This document shows positions 1 to 7,798 of a DNA stretch of 29,517 bases, one piece after another. A model generated the notes under the pieces. It searched no databases. It saw only the letters and a list, made by a program, of their open reading frames with translations, and was not told the origin of the DNA. How positions within the stretch are numbered: position 1 is the first letter of the stretch; each line of letters opens with the position of its first letter. A program made the position numbers and the translations under genes. The stretch covers positions 1 to 29,517 of the forward strand of contig SBBR01000005.1 of assembly GCA_005239615.1 (NCBI GenBank). Direction: 5' to 3'. The stretch is from an archaeon (GTDB lineage Archaea > Iainarchaeota > Iainarchaeia > Iainarchaeales > Iainarchaeaceae).

Positions 1-1027
1 CATTGGTGCCAGGCCTGAGGTAGATTTCCCTCTTCACTTCAGGCGGAAGCATAGTGAAGTTCTCCCCCACATCTCCGGAGTTGTAGGTGATGTGGTCCTG
101 TGCCTTCACCATAAGCCTCACGGATGTTCCGTTCGAGACCCTCAACACCTGCTCGCCGTCGCCATCAGTTTCAGTGGTGTCGCTTATCAGGTCATTGTCC
201 CGTGCATCGTAAACCTGTACAGAGAAGTTTCCCAGCCTCTGCTTTGTCTCGGAATCAAACGCCCTCACGATGAGGTTGCCTTTTCCCTGCAGCGCAATGG
301 CCTTTGGCACAAGCTCTATTTCAAATGGGCTATCCTTCCTGAAAACCGCGTCGAGCTGCCTCTGCTCGTAGTTCGGCTGAGTTATTGTGAGGCTTGTCTT
401 CTCCCCATCTGCCACCCCGATGCACGAGTATTCCCCATTCCCTGCCTCGCCGCACTCTATTTGGCTTGTATCAGAGAGCCTTGCAACAACAATGGCTCCC
501 TCAACCGGGTTGCCTGCTGCGTCCACCAGCCTGAGTTTGCCGTCAATCCTCACGACTATTTTCTTGAGCACGATGGAAGCGCCAACAGATTCACTCGTGA
601 GCGGCACGTCCCTAACCGCATCCTCGTAGCCATCCTTCGAGGCGGCAATTGTTATTTTCCCGCCAATTCCGCGCGGCACTGTGAGCGCCTGGCCGTCCCT
701 TACGGTGTTCGAACCTACATCAATCTTCTCCCCAGACTTCGCGTCCTTGACCAGGATTTTCACGCCGCTTAGCGAAGCCCCTGAATTGTCGGTGATTGAG
801 AGCGTGACCGCGACAGCAGGCTTTGCGAGGAAGAGGAAGCCATATAGAAGGAAAACAAGGGCGATGAATGCAGCGACAGCGATGGGAAAAGCTGGAATGC
901 CCCTCTCCTCGAGCGGGTCGATGACGGCATAAACGGGCACCCCTTTGTCCGCGAGGAAGTCCATTGCGGAGTAGAACCTCTCCTCGATGCCTGAGTAGAA
1001 CTCGCCGACGCGCTCGGAAAAACCCAT
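1..1027 (-). CDS. Membrane-anchored protein with repeated beta-sandwich domains (3' end outside window)
   Basis: The minus-strand frame is open from ATG at 1027 to the window edge (342 codons, no stop), so the C-terminus is missing. Residues 1-45 are polar and begin MGFSERVGEFYSGIEERF. One hydrophobic helix (about 46-70) anchors the protein. The rest is a series of beta-strand-rich modules of about 85 residues with the pattern 'D..G..L.GA.V', the character of carboxypeptidase-regulatory-like or Ig-like domains: modules start near SITDNSGASLSGVKI, RLVDAAGNPVEGAIV and RAFDSETKQRLGNFSV. Such proteins usually sit outside the membrane and bind or scaffold other surface parts. A GTG lies 4 nt upstream in another frame, and ATG 1027 is preceded by only a weak Shine-Dalgarno. 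The domain assignment is by pattern, not by search; the specific role is unknown. Confidence 0.8.
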   Translation of the reverse strand, partial: MGFSERVGEFYSGIEERFYSAMDFLADKGVPVYAVIDPLEERGIPAFPIAVAAFIALVFLLYGFLFLAKPAVAVTLSITDNSGASLSGVKILVKDAKSGEKIDVGSNTVRDGQALTVPRGIGGKITIAASKDGYEDAVRDVPLTSESVGASIVLKKIVVRIDGKLRLVDAAGNPVEGAIVVARLSDTSQIECGEAGNGEYSCIGVADGEKTSLTITQPNYEQRQLDAVFRKDSPFEIELVPKAIALQGKGNLIVRAFDSETKQRLGNFSVQVYDARDNDLISDTTETDGDGEQVLRVSNGTSVRLMVKAQDHITYNSGDVGENFTMLPPEVKREIYLRPGTN

Positions 1028-1110
1028 CCACTCACTACCCCAATCAAACTGCCGCCAATTTCAGGCCAACAACGCAAGCAAGGCCTTTTGGCCCTGCAAT
1101 TACACCTTAC

Positions 1111-1144
1111 GCTAAATAGGATTAATTGTCCTTATATATAATAC
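1111..1144 (-). promoter_or_regulatory. AT-rich promoter region for the gene starting at 1027
   Basis: Read on the minus strand, this stretch holds TATTATATATAAG and then TATTTAG, the only AT-rich boxes upstream of the gene. Either would leave a leader of about 60-80 nt, longer than for most genes here. Which box is used cannot be told from sequence. Confidence 0.4.
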
Positions 1145-1203
1145 TGGGCGCAGAAGCCGATACTAAGGTTAATTTGGGGAGGAAATGCCCTGAAACCGGC
1201 CGC

Positions 1204-1840
1204 TTACCTTGCCGCGCCTGTTTGCGTGTCCACCAGCACTTTCACGGTTTTTCCTGCGCCGTCGCTCACGTTGAAGTCAGCTACGAACCTGGCTGTTGAG
1301 TTCGAAAAAATCGCTTCTGTGCTGAAGTCGGTGTCTTGTGTACATAGTACTTGTGGTGGGGCTGAGGACCCCGGTGTAGGGCGCAACAGTGCCAATGAAC
1401 TCGATGCTTCCGTTGCCCTAGGCTCATTTTGCCAGCGATCGGCTCGCCGCCAGTCACCTTGTAAGTTACCCCATCCACTGCAAAGGTGTAGCCTGCCTTA
1501 TTGTCTTCTTCTTGAAGGCGCCACTCGCTGTGAGGAACCAAGTGTCCGAGCTCTTGTCCTGCATGTTCCATTGCCTCCCGTTCACGTAATCGCCACTGAT
1601 GGCGGTGAACTGGTAGTTGGCAGTGTTCGATATCGTCGAGCCGTAATTGACGATGTAGTAAATGGTCTTCCCGTCGAAGGTGAATAAACCTCCAGTTTCG
1701 GAGTCGTCAAGCTCCAACGCGAACGGGATTATGTGTTTGGCATTATCCGCGCCCCTGAACATCAAGCCTCCCATGGAAGTGCCATCGATATTTTCTATGA
1801 TTTCATTATACACGCCAATCTCAACGCCGGAAACCGTCAC
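1204..1840 (-). pseudogene. Frame-disrupted extracytoplasmic beta-rich protein (or C-terminal domain) following the archaeosortase
   Basis: A coherent protein-like sequence runs along the minus strand but changes frame at least twice. It starts at GTG 1840, overlapping the archaeosortase stop as GTGA. The first part reads MTVSGVEIGVYNEI and continues to GAFKK. The frame then shifts near 1520, at an AAGAAGAAGAC slip-like run, to EDNKAGYTFAVDGVTY. It shifts again near 1430 to GNGSIEFIGTVAPYTGV, and once more near 1345-1390 to DTDFSTEAIFSNSTARF, ending at TAA 1204. The content is beta-strand-like, rich in Gly/Thr/Ser/Asn, with no signal peptide of its own. It may therefore have been a C-terminal domain fused to the archaeosortase, or a decayed secreted protein. 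Very long genes elsewhere in the window are intact, which favours true decay over poor sequence, but local indel errors are possible. Confidence 0.6.
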
Positions 1841-2406
1841 AGAGCCTGAACCTTGCCCGCCGCCCACCTGAACCACGCGTAATAATATCCAGCGACTGTC
1901 ACAAAGAGGAAAGTGCGGAAGAATATGTCGTGCGCAAAGTTGCCCGCATCAAGGCCAAACCATGCGATGACGAGCACGCTCGAGATTATTCGCACGAAAT
2001 TGAACAAAACCAAAACAATGGCTCCCACGGCGACCCCGATTGCCCTTCTCTTCAAGTCAATGCCGAAGCTCGTCAGCACCGCGCTCCACACAAGTGCAAG
2101 CTCAAGTAGGCCAGTGCAGAGGTAGGTGAAGCCTAGCGGGGCCGAGAATCCGAGCAGGTAAACGAGCACAGGCTCTCCAGCAACAACCTCGCCCTTGAAG
2201 CCGAGCGCCTGCAGCGCTGCCAGTGTGCCGCGGGCATAGAAATCTTCCGGCCATTGCAGCGGCAATAGCGAGAAAACGAAGTTGAAAAGCAGGAAGAGCG
2301 CAGCGAGGCCGAGGAGGAACTTGCCGGTGCCTGCAATCCACCCGTGCGCGGCACCTCCTGCCTTAACGCTCCCCTCCCGATTTATTTTTTTTCTGACTTT
2401 CACCAT
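1837..2406 (-). CDS. Archaeosortase/exosortase family protein (membrane transpeptidase)
   Basis: This 189-residue multi-pass membrane protein has the signature of the exosortase/archaeosortase family. A Cys lies in TYLCTGLLEL (C97) in a membrane helix, an Arg in LFNFVRI (R139), and a His with a nearby Arg in FAHDIFFRT (H159, R164). These are the spaced catalytic-type residues known for the family. Helices are seen near 28-48, 78-112, 122-150 and 160-182. Archaeosortases cleave a C-terminal tripartite signal (short motif, helix, basic cluster) and transfer the protein to a surface anchor. The length is that of compact family members. The start ATG 2406 is about 25 nt below a TATA-like box. The next, frame-disrupted gene overlaps its stop. 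Family membership is well supported; the subtype and substrates are not known from sequence. Confidence 0.85.
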   Translation of the reverse strand: MVKVRKKINREGSVKAGGAAHGWIAGTGKFLLGLAALFLLFNFVFSLLPLQWPEDFYARGTLAALQALGFKGEVVAGEPVLVYLLGFSAPLGFTYLCTGLLELALVWSAVLTSFGIDLKRRAIGVAVGAIVLVLFNFVRIISSVLVIAWFGLDAGNFAHDIFFRTFLFVTVAGYYYAWFRWAAGKVQAL

Positions 2407-2430
2407 CGATTACTTTAGGCCGGGCCATGA

Positions 2431-2437
2431 ATTTATT
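2431..2437 (-). promoter_or_regulatory. TATA-like box for the archaeosortase gene
   Basis: The minus strand reads ACAAATAAAT here, 25-32 nt upstream of ATG 2406, the spacing expected for a leaderless archaeal transcript. Confidence 0.5.
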
Positions 2438-2448
2438 TGTTTGTTTTA

Positions 2449-2538
2449 CAGTTCTCTCACCAGACTCAAGACACAAGGACCCTCAAACTGTCGACGGTAC
2501 CGAGTACTGTCAATTTGTGTCTTGTGAGAGAGTACTTT
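2449..2538. repeat. Long imperfect inverted repeat between two minus-strand genes
   Basis: CAAGACACAA at 2467-2476 is matched by its exact reverse complement at 2515-2524. Outside these, TCTCTCAC at about 2453-2460 pairs with GTGAGAGA at about 2525-2532, with a 6-nt bulge on the left side. The two arms form a stem of about 18 pairs around a 38-nt centre. It lies between the membrane-protein stop (2548) and the archaeosortase promoter, so it could be a terminator-type structure or the ends of a small decayed element. Confidence 0.65.
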
Positions 2539-2547
2539 CGGTCGGGT

Positions 2548-3726
2548 TCACATCGCGCCCAGTCCATCCGACCTGGCGAGGAAGCCCTCGAGGACGTTGA
2601 GGTTGTAGTTGAATATGAAGATGTAAATCGGCGAGAAGATGAATGCCGAAACGTATGCCAGCACTACCATTCCGATGAAGGCCACCGTGAGCACGCCAAG
2701 CATAAAAATGTTCGATGCCCCGGCGCCGAGGCCTAGCATCGTCAGCACAATGACGCCCATAGCGAACGGAATCGCAATCACCAGGCCCACCACTGCCGTG
2801 GCAATGTAGATTGCAAGCCCTACAATTACCTGCACCACGACCAGTATGAGGAGCTCGATTGGGTTGGCAATGCCGAGCGAGATGCTTTTCCTCAGCGAGT
2901 CGAAAGGCGAGAGGTCACGAGTATGCATGAGGTAAACACCGAACTGCCTCAGGAAGTAATTAATGACGGCGAAGAAGAGCAGCGCGAGCAGCCCTATAGC
3001 GAACAACGCGAGCACTAGGCCTGTGTCCTTCATAAAGGGCGCGAACTCGTACACCTTTGCCTGGACTGCCGGAATGAAAGTGGAGAAAATGGGGAATTTT
3101 GCGATAACCTTGAAGAACAGCACCAGCGAAGAGGCAGCAAACATTAGGAGGAATGGCAACTCAAGGAGGCCAAGGGCAAATTGCAGCACTGCAAGGCCGA
3201 AGCCCTTGCCGAGGTTTTCCTTCACCCAGCCGAACTCGACGCTTTTCTCTTGCGCGCACCTGAATGCAGTGAACATGGCAGCGTTGCCTATTACCCTTAG
3301 GATGAAGCCAAGCACAAGAAGCGCTATTGCCGCGCCGATGATTATGGACAGCAGGGCGTTCCAGTCCACCTTCTGGAGGTCGGAAATGGATATGAGTGGA
3401 CCGAGGCCAGTGAGAGGGTTCTGCGGAAAGCCGTTCTCGAGACTTGGCGCCAGGCCTGCTGTGGCGGCGTTGGGAAGGCCACCAGCGGTGCCCGCACTTA
3501 TGGGGTTTGGAAGTGGTTGATTGCCGCTGTCGGAAGGTGCCTTGATGCCTTCCAATAAATCGCCCAAGTTCAGGCCCCCTCCGCCCCCGAGGCCCTCGCC
3601 TGTGAATGTCGTGAACACCAGTATTATGAGCGCGAACTTCAGCCACCTGTCGAACAATCCTGGTCCGGAGAAGAATGAGGAGGTGTCATTCAGCGACTTT
3701 CCAAGAGCGTCGAGTGCAATAACCAT
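2548..3726 (-). CDS. Multi-pass membrane protein of unknown function
   Basis: The product has 392 residues. The short N-terminus MVIALDALGKSLNDTSSFFS precedes a first helix (about 28-42). A Gly/Pro/Asn-rich, probably extracytoplasmic loop follows (about 43-120). About six more hydrophobic segments come after it (near 123-148, 170-200, 232-256, 286-312, 314-340, 342-372). The layout resembles poorly characterised archaeal membrane proteins that begin with an amphipathic helix before the first segment. No catalytic motif was seen. A TATA-like box 28-34 nt above ATG 3726 indicates its own promoter. It lies between the SPFH gene and the archaeosortase, all on the same strand but separated by gaps with promoters. 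Confidence 0.8.
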   Translation of the reverse strand: MVIALDALGKSLNDTSSFFSGPGLFDRWLKFALIILVFTTFTGEGLGGGGGLNLGDLLEGIKAPSDSGNQPLPNPISAGTAGGLPNAATAGLAPSLENGFPQNPLTGLGPLISISDLQKVDWNALLSIIIGAAIALLVLGFILRVIGNAAMFTAFRCAQEKSVEFGWVKENLGKGFGLAVLQFALGLLELPFLLMFAASSLVLFFKVIAKFPIFSTFIPAVQAKVYEFAPFMKDTGLVLALFAIGLLALLFFAVINYFLRQFGVYLMHTRDLSPFDSLRKSISLGIANPIELLILVVVQVIVGLAIYIATAVVGLVIAIPFAMGVIVLTMLGLGAGASNIFMLGVLTVAFIGMVVLAYVSAFIFSPIYIFIFNYNLNVLEGFLARSDGLGAM

Positions 3727-3753
3727 GCTACCTTCAGAATTACGCGCCCGCGG

Positions 3754-3760
3754 TTATTAA
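3754..3760 (-). promoter_or_regulatory. TATA-like box for the multi-pass membrane protein gene
   Basis: The minus strand reads AATTAATAACC, 28-34 nt above ATG 3726. The predicted transcript would have a leader of only a few bases. Confidence 0.5.
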
Positions 3761-4008
3761 TTGTTTTCGTTTTGTAAAGTCAACTCCTTAACTTCCTATG
3801 GGGTCCTCTTGTCTTTACTGGACGTTTTGGCAGTTTCAGCCTTAAAGCCATTATGAAAGCCAAAACATGAATATTTTCAAACCCGATAAATACGAATGGC
3901 AGTGGGGAGTTAAACGCTTTACTTTACACGTTTTTGTGAAAAATAAAAAGGGCCAAGAGAATAAGGCGTGGGTTGTAATGGAATCTGTAACGCCTTGTTC
4001 TGTGAAAC

Positions 4009-4785
4009 TCACTTCTTCTTCACGGCAGCGTTGATGTTCCGTATCAAATCTAGAATGTCAACAGGTACCGCAATCACGACAGTATTGCTTGCCGTTGGCC
4101 CTAAGCCATCTATAGTCTGCAGCGTTCGCAACTGCATCGCCCCTGGGCTCTTCATCATTGTTGCAGCGGCTTTCGCGAGGTTGTCCGCCGCTATCCTGTC
4201 CCCTTCGGCCTTGATTATTGTCGCGCGCTTCTCCCTTTCGGAACTCGCCTGCCTCGACATGAGCCTCTTGAGGTCTTCCGGCATATCTATGTCCTGCAGC
4301 TTGATGTCGGTAATCTCTATACCCCAGTTCTTCGAGGCCTCCTCGACGATTTTCTCGATATCCTTGCCTATATTCTCGCGCTCGCCAAGCACCTGGTCGA
4401 GGGTCATGCCGCCCGCAACGTCCCTCAGCGCTGTCTGCGCGTACTGCGAAACCGCGTAAATGTAATCCTGTACCTTTATGATTGCAGTAGCGGCGTCCAT
4501 GACCTTGAAGTAGACCACGCCGTTGATTATGACAGGCACGTTGTCCTTGGTGATGACCTGCTGGCGCGGTATGTCGATTGTGAGCAGCCTCATGTCCACG
4601 CGCCTTATCCCGTCTATTATGGGCACGATGAACCTCAAGCCCGGCACTAGCGTGTCCTTGTACCTTCCGAGCCTGAACCTCACCCCAGTTTCCCACTGGT
4701 TGATTATTCTGATGCTCAGGAAGAGAAGTATTAAGCCGGCGAAGATGAACGGGAGCGACTGCGCGAAAAGGATTTCGAGAACCAT
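4009..4785 (-). CDS. Stomatin/SPFH (band 7) domain membrane protein
   Basis: The product has 258 residues. An N-terminal membrane helix (about 10-28) is followed by the slipin hallmark INQWETGVRFRLGRYKDTL. The SPFH domain runs to about residue 195 and includes PGLRFIVPIIDGIRRVD, a sequence typical of stomatins. An alpha-helical, Ala/Lys/Glu-rich segment (SREKRATIIKAEGDRIAAD type) and a short tail come next. Stomatins form oligomeric membrane scaffolds and in prokaryotes often pair with an NfeD protein or membrane protease; no NfeD partner is visible in this window. The gene has its own TATA-like box just upstream and stands alone. Confidence 0.93.
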   Translation of the reverse strand: MVLEILFAQSLPFIFAGLILLFLSIRIINQWETGVRFRLGRYKDTLVPGLRFIVPIIDGIRRVDMRLLTIDIPRQQVITKDNVPVIINGVVYFKVMDAATAIIKVQDYIYAVSQYAQTALRDVAGGMTLDQVLGERENIGKDIEKIVEEASKNWGIEITDIKLQDIDMPEDLKRLMSRQASSEREKRATIIKAEGDRIAADNLAKAAATMMKSPGAMQLRTLQTIDGLGPTASNTVVIAVPVDILDLIRNINAAVKKK

Positions 4786-4810
4786 GATACCTCGTTCTAC
4801 TTGAAAACAG

Positions 4811-4819
4811 TTTAAAAAA
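4811..4819 (-). promoter_or_regulatory. TATA-like box for the SPFH gene
   Basis: The minus strand reads CTTTTTTAAACTG, 26-34 nt above ATG 4785. The spacing fits a near-leaderless archaeal transcript. Confidence 0.55.
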
Positions 4820-4844
4820 GGCAGCGTTCAATGCCTGTTTCCCT

Positions 4845-5045
4845 TCATCTAACCATTGAGCCGGAATCATACTTCGTGATGTGGGCGTCGAAGTTCGTGG
4901 AAATGGTGCGCCCTGGCGTTCTCCAGGCAAAGTGACACTGTCAACCCATGTCTCGAGCCTCACCGATACAAGGCCGTTCTCGAGTTTCGTGGGGTACTTT
5001 GCCCTGTCAGTGGTGCAGCTGAGCGCGGAAGCTCTTTTTACGCGG
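4845..5045 (-). pseudogene. Probable remnant of a protein-coding gene
   Basis: A non-AT-rich, codon-like stretch on the minus strand reads ALSCTTDRAKYPTKLENG, then LVSVRLETWVDSVTLPG. After a frame change near 4920 it continues as RTPGRTISTNFDAHITKYD to a TGA at 4845. No credible start lies upstream, where a TAA closes the frame. Codon use (CTCGAG, GGC, AGG) resembles the real genes. Its style (Cys, Thr, Val-rich, beta-like) would suit a pilin or surface protein tail. I do not recognise a family. Confidence 0.35.
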
Positions 5046-5083
5046 TGACCATGTTGGCGTTTTTCCTGAGCCTGTGCAAAACC

Positions 5084-5156
5084 TTAAATTAAATATATGT
5101 ACGCAACCCTGGCAAGCTTATCGTGCAGGCGGACGTTCCCGCTAAGTATAATAATA
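5084..5156 (+). promoter_or_regulatory. Candidate promoter region of the pilus/secretion gene cluster
   Basis: Two AT-rich boxes stand out in an otherwise mixed region: TTAAATTAAATATAT (5084-5098) and AGTATAATAATA (5145-5156). Either could be the TATA box of the ATPase operon. Both imply a leader of about 140-200 nt that contains the inverted repeat at 5232-5283, unlike the leaderless genes elsewhere in the window. Confidence 0.4.
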
Positions 5157-5190
5157 CAAATTCCGCTATTAGTTGCAGTAATTTTTAGTT

Positions 5191-5304
5191 ATGGCCTATC
5201 CAAGCCATGTCTGGGGTAGCAGTCGCTCCCACAACGAATCGAACAGGAAGGAAAAAGGTATTAGTCATTTGTTCGATTCGTTGCCGGCGAAAGGGTTATC
5301 ATAG
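5191..5304 (+). other. Possible leader ORF (37 residues) in front of the ATPase gene
   Basis: An ATG at 5191 opens a frame of 37 codons ending TAG at 5302-5304. The stop touches the GAGGTG ribosome-binding site (5304-5309) of the ATPase start, and the ORF spans the inverted repeat. The peptide (MAYPSHVWGSSRSHN...) matches nothing I know. Chance is a real alternative. Confidence 0.15.
5232..5283. repeat. Perfect 14-bp inverted repeat in the leader of the ATPase operon
   Basis: CAACGAATCGAACA at 5232-5245 is repeated exactly as its reverse complement TGTTCGATTCGTTG at 5270-5283, with a 24-nt centre that is rich in A and G. It ends 32 nt before the GTG start. It could be an RNA hairpin that controls translation of the operon, or a regulator binding site. 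Confidence 0.8.
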
Positions 5305-5315
5305 AGGTGTTGTGA

Positions 5316-7589
5316 GTGAAGCCTCCGCTTGAAGTAAGCCCGTACGTTGTGAAGGACGAGGGCGGGAAAAGGGTCCTCATCATTGACTGCAGGGACGCGC
5401 CCTACAACCCTTCTTTCGCGGACGACAGGAACGCGCGATTCCAGGTGCTGAAAGCCCTCACTGAGGCCGAGGCAGACCTTATCGTGCTGGCGGAAGTGTA
5501 TGAGCGGGTATACGACAAGAACCAGACTAAGATGCTCGCGGAGATTGCTGGCCTTTACGCGAAGTTCGAAACAGAGGGCATTTGGAGCTACTCGCACCTT
5601 GGCGACCCGAAGCTCGAGCAGGAGAAGGACTTTGGGGAAAGGCACAACATGATTGTGCGCATAACCCACGACGAGATACTCTTCGACCCTGTCCTCGCCT
5701 ACCTGCTCCTCCTGAAGGAGACGGAGCGCGAGAAGGCAAGGCTCCAGCAGCTGCCGAAGGAGCAGCAGGCCACGGTTTATTTCAAGACCCTCCTCGACAT
5801 CAAGGCTGCGTTCGAAGACACCTCCTTTATACAGAGCGCGAGGGCGGTCCTCTCCAAGCTCGAGAAGGTGCCAGACACCAATCAGCTCTACCGCGCCTTC
5901 TTCGAGGCGCAGGTCAAGCCGAGCTTCATAGGCGCGAGGCTTGTCTTCGGCACCGAGGAGAAGCTCGAGCTCCTTGATGAGTACGCGGTCAAGGACGCCA
6001 ACGTGCAGATATTCAAGCACCCGAACAAGACCGAGAAGCTCTACTTCATAAGCCTGCCCGAGTACTCCCTGACCCCGGAGAAGTATTTCCTCGTGAGCAA
6101 GACAAAGGAGGTAGTGGCGAGCTACTCGCCCGGAAGGGCGTCGCTCTCCAACATCGCGAAGAGCAGGCGCTACTTCGAGCGCGTGTACCAGAGCACGATG
6201 AAGGATATTGCGCGGAAGGAAAAAATCGAGCTCTCGAACGAGGACATAATAGGTCTTAGCCAGGTAGTCGCGCGCTACTCGGTTGGCTATGGCGTACTCG
6301 AAGTGCTGCTTTCGGACAGGAGGATAACCGACATATACATCGACGCCCCGATAGGGGACAAGCTCATTTACCTAATCCACTCCGAGTGGGGCCAGTGCCA
6401 GACCAACATCATTTTCACGCAGGACGAGGCAGACTCGTTCGTCTCAAAGATAAGGGCGATGTCGGGCAGGCCGTTCGACGAGGCGCACCCTGTCCTAGAT
6501 TTTGACCTCCCAGACCTCGAGACGCGCGTCGCTGCCATCTCCGCTCCACTCTCTCCTGACGGCACGGCCTTCGCGTTCCGCCTCCACAAGACGACCCCGT
6601 GGACGCTTGCCCAATTCATCGATGTGAAGTACATCTCACCGCTCGCTGCCGGCCTCCTCACTTTCTTCATTGATTCTCAGGCCACGATGCTCGTTACTGG
6701 CAGCAGGGGCAGCGGAAAAACCTCGCTCATGTCCGCGCTGATGCTGGAGATTCTCCAGAACTCGCGCATCATCTGCGAAGAGGACACCTTGGAGCTCCCC
6801 ATTGAGTACATGAAGGGCATAGGCTTCAACGTGCAGCGCCTCAAGACAAGGTCGCCCATAGGCACTAGCGAGAATGACAACGAGGTCGCGCCTGAGAATG
6901 CCTTGAGAACGGCCCTGCGCCTAGGCGACAGCGCCCTCGTGATTGGCGAGGTGAGGAGCAAGGAGGCCAAGGTTCTTTACGAGGCAATGCGCGTCGGCGC
7001 CGCTGGCAACATAGTTATGGGCACCATCCATGGGGACAGCGCGTACTCTGTCTGGGACAGGGTAGTGAACGACCTTGAAGTGCCGAACACATCCTTCAAG
7101 GCCACTGATGTCGTGGTTGTCGCCCGGCCAATCCGCTTCAAAGGCAGCATAGAGAGGCACAGGCGCGTTGTGCAGGTCACCGAGGTGAAGAAGCACTGGA
7201 AGGAGGACCCGGAGGAGGAAGGAGGCCTGCTCGACCTCATGAGCTACAACGCGAAGAAGGACGAGCTGCAGTTCATCGAGGACAACCTCAAGGAGAGCGA
7301 CCTCTTCACAAGGACCAGCAACACCACGGGCCTCTCGCTCGAGGAACTGTGGAAGGGCATCCGCATGGGTGCGGAATCGAAGAGCTACCTCGTCGCCTTG
7401 AAGAACGAGTTCAAGATGCCGGAGCTACTCGAGGCCGAGAATACGGTGATTGCCAACAACAAGCTCGTTCTCATCAAGGAGGAGCAGCTCGAGGAGTTCG
7501 GCTCGGTGGATTATGAAGAGGCACTGGGAAAGTGGAAGAACTGGGTCCGCACTTACTTGGTGAAGAGGGTACAGGGCAGGGCGAAGTGA
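5316..7589 (+). CDS. Type IV pilus/Tad-type secretion ATPase (GspE/TadA/VirB11 superfamily)
   Basis: This 757-residue ATPase would power assembly of a pilus or pseudopilus at the cytoplasmic membrane. The first 315 or so residues are a long family-specific N-terminal region. Motifs of CpaF/TadA-type ATPases follow: a linker near YGVLEVLLSDRRITDIYID (about 324-342), the Walker A GSRGSGKT (462-469), a Walker B-like stretch ALVIGEVRS with the conserved Glu at 545, and the His box GTIHGD (His 572). A C-terminal extension of about 150 residues is Lys/Glu-rich. The GTG start at 5316 has a good ribosome-binding site (GAGGTG, 5304-5309). The platform protein gene downstream is on the same strand and is the expected partner. 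The family is clear; whether the machine extends pili, secretes proteins or imports DNA cannot be said. Confidence 0.93.
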   Translation: MKPPLEVSPYVVKDEGGKRVLIIDCRDAPYNPSFADDRNARFQVLKALTEAEADLIVLAEVYERVYDKNQTKMLAEIAGLYAKFETEGIWSYSHLGDPKLEQEKDFGERHNMIVRITHDEILFDPVLAYLLLLKETEREKARLQQLPKEQQATVYFKTLLDIKAAFEDTSFIQSARAVLSKLEKVPDTNQLYRAFFEAQVKPSFIGARLVFGTEEKLELLDEYAVKDANVQIFKHPNKTEKLYFISLPEYSLTPEKYFLVSKTKEVVASYSPGRASLSNIAKSRRYFERVYQSTMKDIARKEKIELSNEDIIGLSQVVARYSVGYGVLEVLLSDRRITDIYIDAPIGDKLIYLIHSEWGQCQTNIIFTQDEADSFVSKIRAMSGRPFDEAHPVLDFDLPDLETRVAAISAPLSPDGTAFAFRLHKTTPWTLAQFIDVKYISPLAAGLLTFFIDSQATMLVTGSRGSGKTSLMSALMLEILQNSRIICEEDTLELPIEYMKGIGFNVQRLKTRSPIGTSENDNEVAPENALRTALRLGDSALVIGEVRSKEAKVLYEAMRVGAAGNIVMGTIHGDSAYSVWDRVVNDLEVPNTSFKATDVVVVARPIRFKGSIERHRRVVQVTEVKKHWKEDPEEEGGLLDLMSYNAKKDELQFIEDNLKESDLFTRTSNTTGLSLEELWKGIRMGAESKSYLVALKNEFKMPELLEAENTVIANNKLVLIKEEQLEEFGSVDYEEALGKWKNWVRTYLVKRVQGRAK

Positions 7590-7592
7590 AAG

Positions 7593-7677
7593 CAATGGCC
7601 GCCGCAACCGCACCAAAATATACAAATCCCAAAGCGCCCATGCCACGTCACCGATCATTCACAATGGCCGCCGCAAC
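7593..7677 (+). repeat. Direct repeat of CAATGGCCGCCGCAAC
   Basis: The 16-base sequence occurs at 7593-7608 and again at 7662-7677 (69-base offset, a multiple of three). Both copies encode MAAAT in the frame of the small ORF at 7595, so the repeat keeps the frame and places a second possible start inside it. Confidence 0.75.
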
Positions 7678-7798
7678 AACAATACCCTATGCCAATTGTC
7701 TTTCGGCATTTTCCGTGCCCCAACCAAATAGAGTCGTTGAGACGAGGCAGGTCGTTTTTTTTATGTTGAAGGTAACTAATGGCGAGGTGGCTGCCTGA
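7595..7798 (+). CDS. Small ORF coupled to the platform protein gene
   Basis: The 67-residue ORF begins at ATG 7595, five bases after the ATPase stop. It ends at TGA 7796-7798, which overlaps the platform gene's ATG as TGATG, so translation would be coupled. The product is rich in Ala, Pro, Lys, Asn and Arg at its N-terminus (APKYTNPKAPMPRHRSF). That composition recurs in the N-terminal leaders of the pilin-like genes downstream. No membrane helix or known domain is visible. A second in-frame ATG at 7664 gives a shorter version. It may be a real small protein, a coupling leader, or non-coding spacer that happens to be open. Confidence 0.35.
   Translation: MAAATAPKYTNPKAPMPRHRSFTMAAATTIPYANCLSAFSVPQPNRVVETRQVVFFMLKVTNGEVAA

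Noticed and set aside
92..772. A 226-codon plus-strand frame at the window start
   Set aside because: It is the shadow of the minus-strand beta-domain protein; its product has irregular composition and no start signal.
3867..4034. A 55-codon plus-strand ORF (MNIFKPDKYEWQWG...)
   Set aside because: It overlaps the end of the SPFH gene on the other strand, has no ribosome-binding site or promoter at the right spacing, and could be chance.
5232..5283. tRNA-like T-loop motif (GTTCGATTC) on both strands
   Set aside because: No acceptor, D or anticodon stems can be drawn around either copy; the motif arises from the inverted repeat.
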